Positions 34,354 through 42,332 of a stretch of 64,000 bases of DNA are shown piece after piece (within the stretch, counting starts at the first letter, position 1; each line of letters opens with the position of its first letter). Made by a program: the position numbers and the translations under genes. Below the pieces are notes generated by a model. The model did not search any database, had not been told where the DNA came from, and saw only the letters and a list, made by a program, of their open reading frames with translations. This DNA is from an uncultured bacterium. Lineage in GTDB: Bacteria; Bacteroidota; Bacteroidia; Chitinophagales; CAIODY01. The DNA is taken from NCBI GenBank assembly GCA_903857255.1, contig CAIODY010000043.1:144334-208333 (forward strand), given 5' to 3'.

Positions 34354-35406
34354 TCAGTGGTTAAATGTTTTTCTAAAATCATCCCACGACTTTGTTTTGA
34401 AAGCATTTTCCCCATAAAAATGCAAAACCGTATTCAGCATTTGTGGTGTATAAAATCGGGGCAATGCATCTAATTTTTTCAAATCTTCATCTAAAAAAAT
34501 GGTTGTTGGTAAAATGAGTTGATTGCCACTTAATGCCAAAGCCAATGTGTTGATGGGCATTCCCACCAATTCGGTATATTTGTAAACACTATTCATCAAC
34601 TGAATGGAATCTTTTGTTTGTACATTAAAATCAATGTAGTAATAATTTTTGTTGAGGTAAGTTGCAATGGCTGAATCAGCAAACACTGATTTTTTCATCA
34701 CCTTGCAAGCGTTGCACCAATCAGTGTTCATGTTAATTAACCATTTGCGTTTTTCTTTTTTGTTTAGCTTTTCGGCTTCTTCAAAAGTGTATTTTTTTAA
34801 CACTACTTTTTTATTCAATTTTGTAGTATCAAAAAATGAAGTGTTGAAGTATTGATTAAACTCTTGAAACGCACAATTCATATACACATTCTCAACAAAA
34901 TAAATCAGAATTGGCTCAATAGTTTTTTCATCTAAATAGCCCGGAATATTTGCCTGACTTTTTAATTCGTTGAATAAAAAAATGGTGGTTGGATACGATT
35001 GTTGATTGCCCATCAGCTTGTAAGCCAATTGGTGTATAGGTCTTGAGCCACTACCTTTGTTTACATACAAGGTATCTTTAAAATAAATACTGTCTTTGGT
35101 TTCAGCATTAAATTTTACTGGGTAATAACTTTGATTGATATAGTCAACTAAAAACTGATTGCTGTAAGTAGTTGCCATCATGCGTTTGCACCAGCCACAC
35201 CAATCAGTGTAAACATCAATTAAGAAAGGCTTTGGTGTTTTTTTATTGGCTTCAAATGCTTCTTTAAAATTCATCCAATGCACTTTCGATGTGGGTTCTT
35301 CGGCAGGAAAATTGGGATGTAATAATTGTGCAAATAGCGGCGAATTACTTACTATTATTATCAATAAAAGAAAAAATCTTTTTATCACGTTGAATATTTT
35401 TTGCAA
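34354..35406 (-). CDS. Secreted protein with two thioredoxin-fold domains
   Basis: 350 aa. Signal peptide at residues 1-27 (KRFFLLLIIIVSNSPLFAQ). Each half carries a thioredoxin-like active site of the DUF255/thioredoxin_7 style: FLIDVYTDWCGWCKRMMA with CGWC in the first, and WLINMNTDWCNACKVMK with CNAC in the second. The two halves are clear repeats: both continue to a YYxxxFNxxTKDS segment and an LPTTIF- or YPTTIF-like strand. It probably reduces or isomerises disulfides in the periplasm. It precedes the Sua5/YciO gene by 10 bases and is divergent from rlmN. Confidence 0.85.
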   Translation of the reverse strand: MQKIFNVIKRFFLLLIIIVSNSPLFAQLLHPNFPAEEPTSKVHWMNFKEAFEANKKTPKPFLIDVYTDWCGWCKRMMATTYSNQFLVDYINQSYYPVKFNAETKDSIYFKDTLYVNKGSGSRPIHQLAYKLMGNQQSYPTTIFLFNELKSQANIPGYLDEKTIEPILIYFVENVYMNCAFQEFNQYFNTSFFDTTKLNKKVVLKKYTFEEAEKLNKKEKRKWLINMNTDWCNACKVMKKSVFADSAIATYLNKNYYYIDFNVQTKDSIQLMNSVYKYTELVGMPINTLALALSGNQLILPTTIFLDEDLKKLDALPRFYTPQMLNTVLHFYGENAFKTKSWDDFRKTFNH

Positions 35407-35491
35407 AGTAATTCAATTTATGCAGAAGTGCCAAAACCAAAGCAACCATAAATTAAATGCACTTACTCGAAATTCTAAACCAATGTAAGCG

Positions 35492-35499
35492 TACTTTTG
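35492..35499 (+). promoter_or_regulatory. -7 box of rlmN
   Basis: TACTTTTG matches TAnnTTTG and ends 20 bases before the ATG at 35520. This spacing argues for that start and against the ATG at 35457. Confidence 0.5.
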
Positions 35500-35519
35500 T
35501 ACTGCAAAATTTTATTGAC

Positions 35520-36557
35520 ATGGATGCAAAAAAAGAAATCAGAGATTTAACCTTAGATGACATAAAAAATGAACTGCAAACCATTGGTGAAAAGGCTTTC
35601 AGGGCGCAACAAATATGGGATTGGTTATGGGTAAAACAGGTTCGCAGCATTGATGACATGAGCAATTTATCAAAAGAATTGCGTCAGCATTTGAAAAATG
35701 AATTTGCTTTCAGAACAATTACAATTGATAAAATTCAGGTGAGTGAAGATGGCACACAAAAATTTCGCTTTAAAACTTTTGATGGTCATTCCATCGAAGG
35801 TGTTTTGATTCCGACTACCAATAGATTAACTGCTTGCATCAGTTCGCAAGTGGGTTGCAGCCTTACTTGCAAGTTTTGTGCAACAGGAAAATTAGGCAGA
35901 ATCAGAAATTTATATTTCGATGAAATTTTTGACCAAGTAGCAATCATCAATCAAAAAGCGATGGAAGTGTACGACAAAAAATTAACTAATATTGTTTACA
36001 TGGGCATGGGCGAACCTTTACTGAATTATAAAAGTGTGATGAAGTCAATTGATTTTATCACATCGCCAAAAGCAATGGCAATGAGCCCTTCGAGAATTAC
36101 GGTGAGTACGGCTGGCATCGCTAAACAAATCAGGCAATTGGCTGACGATAATGCCAAATTTAATTTAGCCTTATCCTTACATGCAGCAGATGATGCCAAG
36201 CGCAGCAAAATGATGACCATCAACGATTCCAACAATTTGAAAGAATTGGTGGAAGCATTGGACTATTATTTTAAGAAAACAAAAATTGCTGTAACCTACG
36301 AATACATTTTGTTTGAAGGCATTAACGATACGTTGGAAGATGTGATGAACATTGCAAAAATGTGCAAGCGCATTCCATCGAAAGTAAATGTAATTGAGTA
36401 CAACACGGTTGATGGCACTGGTTTTAGAAAACCCGATGAAGAAAGTTTTGATAAATTTATTGAGCAATTACAAAAAAACAGGGTGAATGTAAGAGTGAGA
36501 AAAAGTCGTGGTAAAGACATTGACGCCGCTTGCGGACAATTAGCAAACAAGGGATAA
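35520..36557 (+). CDS. rlmN: Dual-specificity 23S rRNA/tRNA adenine-C2 methyltransferase RlmN
   Basis: 345 aa radical SAM enzyme that methylates A2503 of 23S rRNA and A37 of some tRNAs. The 4Fe-4S motif is in VGCSLTCKFCATGKLGR (CxxxCxxC). The Cys that carries the methyl intermediate and the C-terminal AACGQLANKG cysteine are both present. Other marks are KAFRAQQIWDWLW near the start and YMGMGEPLLNY in the barrel. The frame extends upstream to 35457, but the start at 35520 (MDAKKEIRDLTL) follows the promoter box properly. Confidence 0.95.
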   Translation: MDAKKEIRDLTLDDIKNELQTIGEKAFRAQQIWDWLWVKQVRSIDDMSNLSKELRQHLKNEFAFRTITIDKIQVSEDGTQKFRFKTFDGHSIEGVLIPTTNRLTACISSQVGCSLTCKFCATGKLGRIRNLYFDEIFDQVAIINQKAMEVYDKKLTNIVYMGMGEPLLNYKSVMKSIDFITSPKAMAMSPSRITVSTAGIAKQIRQLADDNAKFNLALSLHAADDAKRSKMMTINDSNNLKELVEALDYYFKKTKIAVTYEYILFEGINDTLEDVMNIAKMCKRIPSKVNVIEYNTVDGTGFRKPDEESFDKFIEQLQKNRVNVRVRKSRGKDIDAACGQLANKG

Positions 36558-36590
36558 GATGATTTGAAAGCATAAAAGTTTATAAAGAAA

Positions 36591-37154
36591 ATGACGATGA
36601 ATAAAAATTGGTTAAAGAAAATTGATAGCAGTTGGACTTTGTTTTTAGATAGAGATGGTGTGTTGAATCACGATGTAATAAATGATTATGTTCGCAACTG
36701 GAATCAGTTTCATTTTTTCGAAACCACTTTGCCTGCAATGAAAATTTTAGCAGAAAAATTTTCAAAAATTGTGGTGGTTACTAATCAACGAGGTGTAGGG
36801 ATTGAACTAATGTCGCAAAAAGATTTGGATAATATACATGCCAATATGATTGCTGAAATAGAACAACATAACGGCAGAATTGATAAAATTTATTTTTGCA
36901 CCGATACTGACCGTGAAAACAGCACTCACCGAAAACCAGCAACAGGAATGGGTTTGCAAGCTCAACAAGAATTTCCTGACATTGATTTTAAAAAATCAAT
37001 CATGGTGGGTAACAATAGTAGTGATATGAAATTTGGTAGAAACTTGGGAATGAAAACTGTTTTTATTGACGATAAAAAAAAATTCGATGGAAGATTAACC
37101 GAAGAAATGGATTTGATTTTCGACAACCTTTTGGAATTTGCTGAAGCGTTGTAA
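36591..37154 (+). CDS. HAD-IIIA phosphatase, GmhB/HisB-N-like
   Basis: 187 aa. HAD motif I is LFLDRDGVLNHDV (DxD nucleophile pair), motif II VVTNQRGVGIEL, motif III KPATGMG, and motif IV MVGNNSSDMKFG. This is the layout of D-glycero-D-manno-heptose-1,7-bisphosphate phosphatase (GmhB) and the histidinol-phosphatase domain. The zinc-binding cysteines of classical GmhB are not evident: FCTDTDRENSTHRKP has only one Cys. A heptose kinase gene is present at 62.3 kb in this window, which makes the heptose role plausible. A second ATG at 36597 is also possible as start. Confidence 0.75.
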   Translation: MTMNKNWLKKIDSSWTLFLDRDGVLNHDVINDYVRNWNQFHFFETTLPAMKILAEKFSKIVVVTNQRGVGIELMSQKDLDNIHANMIAEIEQHNGRIDKIYFCTDTDRENSTHRKPATGMGLQAQQEFPDIDFKKSIMVGNNSSDMKFGRNLGMKTVFIDDKKKFDGRLTEEMDLIFDNLLEFAEAL

Positions 37155-37159
37155 AGAAT

Positions 37160-37921
37160 TTATTTCAACTCTAACAACACAGGGCAATGGTCACTGTGTT
37201 TTACATCGGGCATTATTTGCGCCGATTTTAATTGGGCATCCAATTCTTTTGAATTGTTGATGTAATCAATTCGCCAGCCTTTATTATTGTTTCTTGCATT
37301 CGCTCTAAAGCTCCACCAACTATATTGATGAGGGTTTGGATTGAAATGGCGAAACGAATCTGTAAACCCAGTAGCAAAAAATTTATCCATCCATGCTCGT
37401 TCTTCAGGCAAAAAACCTGATGAATCTTTGTTGCCTTTTGGGTCGTGAATATCAATTTCTTTATGGCAAATATTATAATCGCCTGCGACCACCAATTTTG
37501 GATTTTCTTTTTTTGTTTTTTCGATAAAAGGCAAATAATCATTTAAGAAATTCATCTTCACATCCTGCCGTAAATCGCCACTGCTGCCACTTGGGAAATA
37601 AGTATTCACAATCATCACATCGCCAAATCTTGCACGAATCACTCTGCCTTCTTTGTCATATTCTGGAATGCCGCATCCAATCTGCACTTCATCAGGTTTT
37701 TGTTTGGAGAAAATTGCAACGCCACTATATCCTTTTTTTTCAGCCGAATGCCATTGTTGATGATAACCCAAATGCTCAAACAAAGAACAATCCACTTGGT
37801 CTTGCATAGCTTTTAATTCTTGCACACATACTACATCAAAATTATTTTGTTCGAGCCATTGCCCAAAACCTTTTCCCAAGGCTGAACGTATGCCATTCAA
37901 ATTGTAAGAAACGATTTTCAT
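37160..37921 (-). CDS. xth: Exodeoxyribonuclease III (AP endonuclease)
   Basis: 253 aa member of the exonuclease III/APE family, which cleaves abasic sites and removes 3' blocks in DNA repair. Signatures: SYNLNGIRSALGKGFGQWL (metal-binding Asn), VCVQELKAM (Glu), VVAGDYNICHKEID (Asp/Asn pair), YSWWSFRANARNNNKGWRID, and the catalytic His in KHSDHCPVLLEL at the C-terminus. It lies 30 bases downstream of feoB on the same strand, so it may be co-transcribed. The HAD gene ends 5 bases away on the other strand. Confidence 0.95.
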   Translation of the reverse strand: MKIVSYNLNGIRSALGKGFGQWLEQNNFDVVCVQELKAMQDQVDCSLFEHLGYHQQWHSAEKKGYSGVAIFSKQKPDEVQIGCGIPEYDKEGRVIRARFGDVMIVNTYFPSGSSGDLRQDVKMNFLNDYLPFIEKTKKENPKLVVAGDYNICHKEIDIHDPKGNKDSSGFLPEERAWMDKFFATGFTDSFRHFNPNPHQYSWWSFRANARNNNKGWRIDYINNSKELDAQLKSAQIMPDVKHSDHCPVLLELK

Positions 37922-37951
37922 GTGGTCAAATTAATGGTAAAAATTAAATTA

Positions 37952-40063
37952 CTATTTCAACATTTGATACATTGCAAAGCTGCTACCATAAGCTATTACA
38001 GTCATGTAAGCAATTTGAAATGCTGCCCACTTCCAGCTACCAGTCTCACGTTTTACTACGGCAATGGTACTCATACATTGCATGGCAAAAGCATAAAACA
38101 AAAGCAAAGAAAATACTGTAGCTATTGTAAATACAGGTGTTCCGGTATCATCACGTTTGGCAGAAAGCATTTTTTGTTGTAACGTTTTTGAGTTGTCTTG
38201 TGCGTTGCCAACGCTATACAGAGTACTCATGGTGCCAACAAAAACTTCACGAGCTGCAAATGATGTAATTAGTGAAATGCCAATTTTCCAATCATAACCT
38301 AACGGACGAATAACCGGCTCGATAATTTTTCCTAAGTGCCCAGCATAGCTATTTTCCAGTTTTTTGGCTAAATATTCATGTTCTAAAACCAATTTATTTT
38401 CAGGATGATTTTGAATTTCAGAATCGTATTTATTTTTCAATTCCACCATTTTTTTCAATGGTCCGTAGCTCGACAAAAACCAAAGAAAAATCGAAATGGT
38501 CAAAATCACTTTGCCAGCTTGCCAAGCAAATATTTTTGCCTTTTCAATCATGGTTGAAAAAACATTTCCCCATCTCGGCATTCGATAAATCGGCAATTCC
38601 ATAATGAAAAAGCTTCGCTCTTTTGCTTTGATAAAAATTCGCAAAATCATCCCAACAATTATCGCCGAAAAAAATCCGAGCAGGTACAAACCCATCATAG
38701 CAAAGGCTTGTATGCTGAAAATGCCGTAATAAACTTTGTGTGGCACAACCAAACTCACCAACAAAATATACACTGGCAATCGAGCCGAACAACTCATCAA
38801 TGGTGTTACCAAAATGGTAATCAATCTATCTTTTTTATTTTCGATAGTTCTTGCACTCATGATGGCTGGTACAGCGCAAGCCATGCCACTGATTAATGGC
38901 ACAACACTCCTTCCATTCATCCCAACTTTTCGCATCAACTTGTCCATCATAAAACTCACACGAGCCATATAGCCGCTATCTTCGAGTAATGTGATAAAGG
39001 CAAACAGCAACATGATTTGTGGAATGAAAACCACGATGCCGCCCAAACCAGCAATAATTCCATTCGTTAATAAATCGGTGAAACCGTTATCAGGCAAATG
39101 ATTGGTGAGGTAAGTGGTCAAAGCTCTTACGCCGCTATCAATCCAATCCATTGGCACTTGCGAAATGGAAAAAATTAATTGAAACATTAAAAACATCACG
39201 GCTAAAAAAATCAAGTAGCCATAAATTGGGTGCGTAACAATTTTGTCAATTCTGTTTGGTTTCCAATTTTCAGTTTGCACACTCGATTCTTTTACGCAAT
39301 CGTGCAAAATGGAATTTATTTTTTCGTAGCGCAATAAAGTTTCTTCGCCTTGCAATGCACTGCTGTTAAAGCTTTGAAGCTGCAATACTTTTTTTGTTTG
39401 CTCTTTTGCAGCAGCATCTAAACAAAAAATATTGATGAAATGATGGGCTGTAAGCAATGCTGCATAATCACTTTTTATGTTGTGCATTTGCTTCATTTCG
39501 GCTACCACAGCCGATTGCAGAATGGTGGCATCAACAAAATAATTTTTTGAAACTGATTGTGGAATCAAAATTTGTTTTTTCAATTCTTCAATGCCTTCAT
39601 TTTTTCGAGCATTAATGGGAATAATTTTTACACCTAATTGTTCACTCAATTTTTTTATTTGAATGTGCAAACCCTTTTCCTGTGCCACATCCAGCATGTT
39701 TAATGCAATGATGGTGGGGATTTTTAAATCAATAATTTGCGAAGCGAATAATAAATTGCGTTTTAAATTAGAAGCATCTGCCAGCACAATAATCAAATCG
39801 GGATACGATTCATTCTGTGGATTTAATAAAACATCAAAAGCAACATATTCATCCATCGAACGTGGATAAAGGCTGTAAGTGCCAGGTAAATCAACCACTT
39901 CAGCAATGGTGCTGGCATCCAAATGAGCAAAGCCAACTTTTTTTTCAACCGTTACACCTGGATAGTTTGCCACTTTTTGTCGCATACCTGTTAGTGCATT
40001 AAACAATGATGTTTTGCCACAATTGGGATTACCTACTAATGCTATTTTGAGTTTGTTTGTCAA
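37952..40063 (-). CDS. feoB: Ferrous iron transporter FeoB
   Basis: 703 aa inner-membrane Fe(II) importer. The cytoplasmic G domain is first: G1 GNPNCGKTSLFNALTG (from residue 11), G3 in VVDLPGTYSLYP, G4 in ALNMLDVA. The membrane part has two Gate domains, with AGLGGIVVFIPQIMLLFAFI and GVGMNGRSVVPLISGMACAV-like segments (NGRSVVPLISG) and the C-terminal Gate near SFAAREVFVGTMSTLYSVG. No feoA gene or FeoA domain is present beside it. It is divergent from paaB, with 196 bases between the start codons and no clear operator there. Confidence 0.96.
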   Translation of the reverse strand: MTNKLKIALVGNPNCGKTSLFNALTGMRQKVANYPGVTVEKKVGFAHLDASTIAEVVDLPGTYSLYPRSMDEYVAFDVLLNPQNESYPDLIIVLADASNLKRNLLFASQIIDLKIPTIIALNMLDVAQEKGLHIQIKKLSEQLGVKIIPINARKNEGIEELKKQILIPQSVSKNYFVDATILQSAVVAEMKQMHNIKSDYAALLTAHHFINIFCLDAAAKEQTKKVLQLQSFNSSALQGEETLLRYEKINSILHDCVKESSVQTENWKPNRIDKIVTHPIYGYLIFLAVMFLMFQLIFSISQVPMDWIDSGVRALTTYLTNHLPDNGFTDLLTNGIIAGLGGIVVFIPQIMLLFAFITLLEDSGYMARVSFMMDKLMRKVGMNGRSVVPLISGMACAVPAIMSARTIENKKDRLITILVTPLMSCSARLPVYILLVSLVVPHKVYYGIFSIQAFAMMGLYLLGFFSAIIVGMILRIFIKAKERSFFIMELPIYRMPRWGNVFSTMIEKAKIFAWQAGKVILTISIFLWFLSSYGPLKKMVELKNKYDSEIQNHPENKLVLEHEYLAKKLENSYAGHLGKIIEPVIRPLGYDWKIGISLITSFAAREVFVGTMSTLYSVGNAQDNSKTLQQKMLSAKRDDTGTPVFTIATVFSLLLFYAFAMQCMSTIAVVKRETGSWKWAAFQIAYMTVIAYGSSFAMYQMLK

Positions 40064-40238
40064 TTATCTGAAATGAAAACACAAATATCCGAATTAAAGT
40101 TTTAAATTTTTGGAATAGCAATTTTTATTGGGAAACAATTTTATAAAAGACTCCGTTAAAGTGCACAAGTCAAAAATTTTCTGATAAAAATCATTTTCTC
40201 TTTTGACGCAAGTCATAATTCAAAGTAGCATCAACAAA

Positions 40239-40246
40239 TAGTTTTG
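40239..40246 (+). promoter_or_regulatory. -7 box of the paaBCD-globin transcript
   Basis: TAGTTTTG matches TAnnTTTG and ends 13 bases before the ATG at 40260. No TTG at the usual -33 distance is seen. The remainder of 40064-40238 holds no gene and no remnant of paaA. Confidence 0.45.
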
Positions 40247-40259
40247 CTTGCAAAAAATT

Positions 40260-40553
40260 ATGTCGAACAACAATAATCAGTTCCCACAATGGGAAGTTTT
40301 CATACAAGAAAAAAGTGGAAGTCCGTTTGAACATGCAGGCAGTGTTCATGCCACTGATAAAAAAATGGCGTTGCAAAATGCTCGTGATATTTATACGCGA
40401 AGGCTTGAGGGCAGGGCGTTGTGGGTGGTGATGACGGATAATATTGCCTCCACAACCCGTGATGATGAAGAAGAATTTTTCGACCCAGCGGAAGATAAAA
40501 TATATCGCACACCCAACTTTTACAAAATGCCAGCAGGCACTACTAATCTATAA
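40260..40553 (+). CDS. paaB: Phenylacetyl-CoA epoxidase subunit PaaB
   Basis: 97 aa. The sequence QFPQWEVFIQEKSGSPFEHA, then GSVHATDKKMALQNARD, and the end NFYKMPAGTTNL, matches PaaB, the small bridging subunit of the PaaABCE epoxidase. That complex uses O2 to form the ring-1,2-epoxide of phenylacetyl-CoA. The ATG at 40260 is preferred to the in-frame start at 40248 because the latter lies only 1 base from the -7 box. paaC follows after 18 bases. PaaA, the catalytic diiron subunit, is not encoded in the window. Confidence 0.92.
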   Translation: MSNNNNQFPQWEVFIQEKSGSPFEHAGSVHATDKKMALQNARDIYTRRLEGRALWVVMTDNIASTTRDDEEEFFDPAEDKIYRTPNFYKMPAGTTNL

Positions 40554-40571
40554 TTTAACAACAAATTTATC

Positions 40572-41330
40572 ATGAACACAAAAGAGGCATTATATAATTT
40601 CTGTTTGAGATTAGCCGATAACAATATTGTATTAGGTCAGCGCTTGGCTGAATGGTGCAGCCGCGGACCCATACTGGAAGAGGATTTGGCGATGACCAAC
40701 ATTTCGTTGGATTTATTTGGCGAAGCTGAAAGCCTTTATGAATACGCTGTTTCGTTGATGGACAACAATTCAACAGCCGACCATTTAGCATTTTTAAGAA
40801 GTGAAAGAGAATACTTCAACAACTTGTTGGTGGAACAACCCAATGGTGATTTTGCTCAAACGATGATGAAACAGGTTTTGTTTTCAGCATTTGCAAAACA
40901 CTTGTATGAAGCATTATGTAACAGCCATGATGAAACCTTGAAAGGATTATCTGCAAAGGCTTTGAAAGAAACAAAATATCATCTACGCCATAGCAGCGAA
41001 TGGATTATTCGCTTTGGTAATGGCACTGAAGAAAGTATACGTCGTACTCAATTTGCATTAAATAAATTGTGGCGTTTTACTGATGATATGTTTGTGATGA
41101 ATGATGTGGACGAAGAATTAATTTCGATGGGCATCAGTTTTAATTTGGATGATATTCATGCTAAATGGAAATTCACTATCAGCGAAATTTTTGCTGAAGC
41201 TAATTTGCAAATACCTGATGCCAATAATGTGATAACTGGCGGCAGCAAAGGCTTTCACACCGAACATTTAGGACATTTACTTTGCGAAATGCAATATTTA
41301 CAACGTGTACATCCGGGCGCAACATGGTAA
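40572..41330 (+). CDS. paaC: Phenylacetyl-CoA epoxidase subunit PaaC
   Basis: 252 aa ferritin-like subunit that forms the structural heterodimer with PaaA. Recognised from LRLADNNIVLGQRLAEWCSR, ILEEDLAMTNISLDLFGEA, FLRSEREYFNNLLVEQPNGD, and the C-terminal STEHLGHLLCEM-like GFHTEHLGHLLCEMQYLQ. PaaC lacks a working metal site in known complexes. The stop overlaps the start of paaD by 7 bases. Confidence 0.95.
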   Translation: MNTKEALYNFCLRLADNNIVLGQRLAEWCSRGPILEEDLAMTNISLDLFGEAESLYEYAVSLMDNNSTADHLAFLRSEREYFNNLLVEQPNGDFAQTMMKQVLFSAFAKHLYEALCNSHDETLKGLSAKALKETKYHLRHSSEWIIRFGNGTEESIRRTQFALNKLWRFTDDMFVMNDVDEELISMGISFNLDDIHAKWKFTISEIFAEANLQIPDANNVITGGSKGFHTEHLGHLLCEMQYLQRVHPGATW

Positions 41331-41833
41331 ACCTTGATTCACCATTAACCAACGAAAAAGTTTGGAAAATTTTAAATCAAATTCCCGACCCAGATATTCC
41401 TGTGGTGAGCATTGTGGAGTTGGGCATTGTGAGAAATGTAGAAAACAACGATGCTGAAAAATGGATAGTAACGATTACACCAAGTTATTCAGGTTGCCCA
41501 GCCATGGCGGTTTTCAGAGAGGATATCAAAACTGTTTTATTGGAAAGTGGAGCGAAAGAAGTAGAACTAAAAATTTCATATTCGCCTGCCTGGACAACTG
41601 ATTGGTTGAGTGAAACCACTCGTGAAAAAATGCGGAAGCATGGCATTGCACCACCTGAAACTAATTCATCGCAATCTGTTGAATTATTTGCTGATTCTAA
41701 AAGAAAAATTACTTGCCCACATTGTGGTAAAAACGAAACACATCGCACTTCGCAATTTGGCTCAACGCCTTGCAAAGCTTTGTGGTATTGTGATTCATGC
41801 CATCAGCCATTTGAATATTTTAAGTGTTATTGA
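41324..41833 (+). CDS. paaD: Phenylacetyl-CoA epoxidase maturation factor PaaD
   Basis: 169 aa. The N-terminal DUF59/MIP18-type iron-sulfur assembly domain is IPDPDIPVVSIVELGIVRNV. The C-terminal zinc-ribbon-like tail has four cysteine pairs: ITCPHCGKNE, TPCKALWYCDSC and YFKCY. PaaD is needed for activity of the epoxidase, probably for the iron-sulfur cluster of PaaE. The frame opens at 41282 inside paaC; the ATG at 41324 overlapping the paaC stop by 7 bases is the natural start. The globin gene starts 3 bases after the stop. Confidence 0.93.
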   Translation: MVNLDSPLTNEKVWKILNQIPDPDIPVVSIVELGIVRNVENNDAEKWIVTITPSYSGCPAMAVFREDIKTVLLESGAKEVELKISYSPAWTTDWLSETTREKMRKHGIAPPETNSSQSVELFADSKRKITCPHCGKNETHRTSQFGSTPCKALWYCDSCHQPFEYFKCY

Positions 41834-41836
41834 AAA

Positions 41837-42232
41837 ATGAAAAGAGATATTTCAGATAAAACCGACATCAAAATATTGGTAGATTCTTTTTATGCAAAAG
41901 TAAAATCGGATGAATTGCTTGGCAAAATTTTTGATGACATCATGCAAGTAAATTGGGAAAAGCATTTGCCCAAAATGTATGATTTTTGGGATAATATTTT
42001 GTTCCGAACCAACAATTATCATGGTCGTCCGTTTCCACCACATTTGGATGTGAATGATAAAATCGCCTTAACCAACGAACATTTTCAGCGTTGGATAAAT
42101 TTATTCTACACCACTGTTGATGAGCATTTCATTGGTAAAAATGCAGAAGAAATAAAATTCAGAGCCAACTCCATCAAGCAGATTTTTAATTACAAAATCA
42201 ATTTCATTAATCATCATCAAAGCCAAATATAA
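41837..42232 (+). CDS. Group III truncated haemoglobin
   Basis: 131 aa. The pattern HLPKMYDFWDNILFRTNNYH, then GRPFPPHLDVND and EHFQRWINLFYTTVDEHF, is that of group III truncated globins. The proximal His is in the LTNEHFQRW helix, and the distal part is in DFWDNILF. Such proteins bind O2, NO or peroxide; a role in oxygen supply or protection of iron enzymes has been proposed for some. Placement 3 bases after paaD, in the position where paaE would be expected, links it to the O2-dependent epoxidase, but that function is inference. Confidence 0.88.
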   Translation: MKRDISDKTDIKILVDSFYAKVKSDELLGKIFDDIMQVNWEKHLPKMYDFWDNILFRTNNYHGRPFPPHLDVNDKIALTNEHFQRWINLFYTTVDEHFIGKNAEEIKFRANSIKQIFNYKINFINHHQSQI

Positions 42233-42294
42233 ACTGACAACAATCATTTTCAAAAATTGATTTGCCTCATGTTTTTTAGAAAGAAACAAAAGCA

Positions 42295-42319
42295 TTTTGT
42301 GAAATTATTTTTCACAAAA
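42295..42319. promoter_or_regulatory. Palindromic operator candidate before the MBL-rhodanese gene
   Basis: TTTTGTGAAA (42295-42304) and TTTCACAAAA (42310-42319) form a perfect 10-bp inverted repeat with a 5-base spacer, 13 bases before the ATG. TATTTTTC (42306-42313), one mismatch from TAnnTTTG, lies across its centre. The TGTGA/TCACA halves recall Crp/Fnr-type sites, but with a 9-base gap rather than 6. Confidence 0.45.
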
Positions 42320-42332
42320 AATCTGTTTCAAA

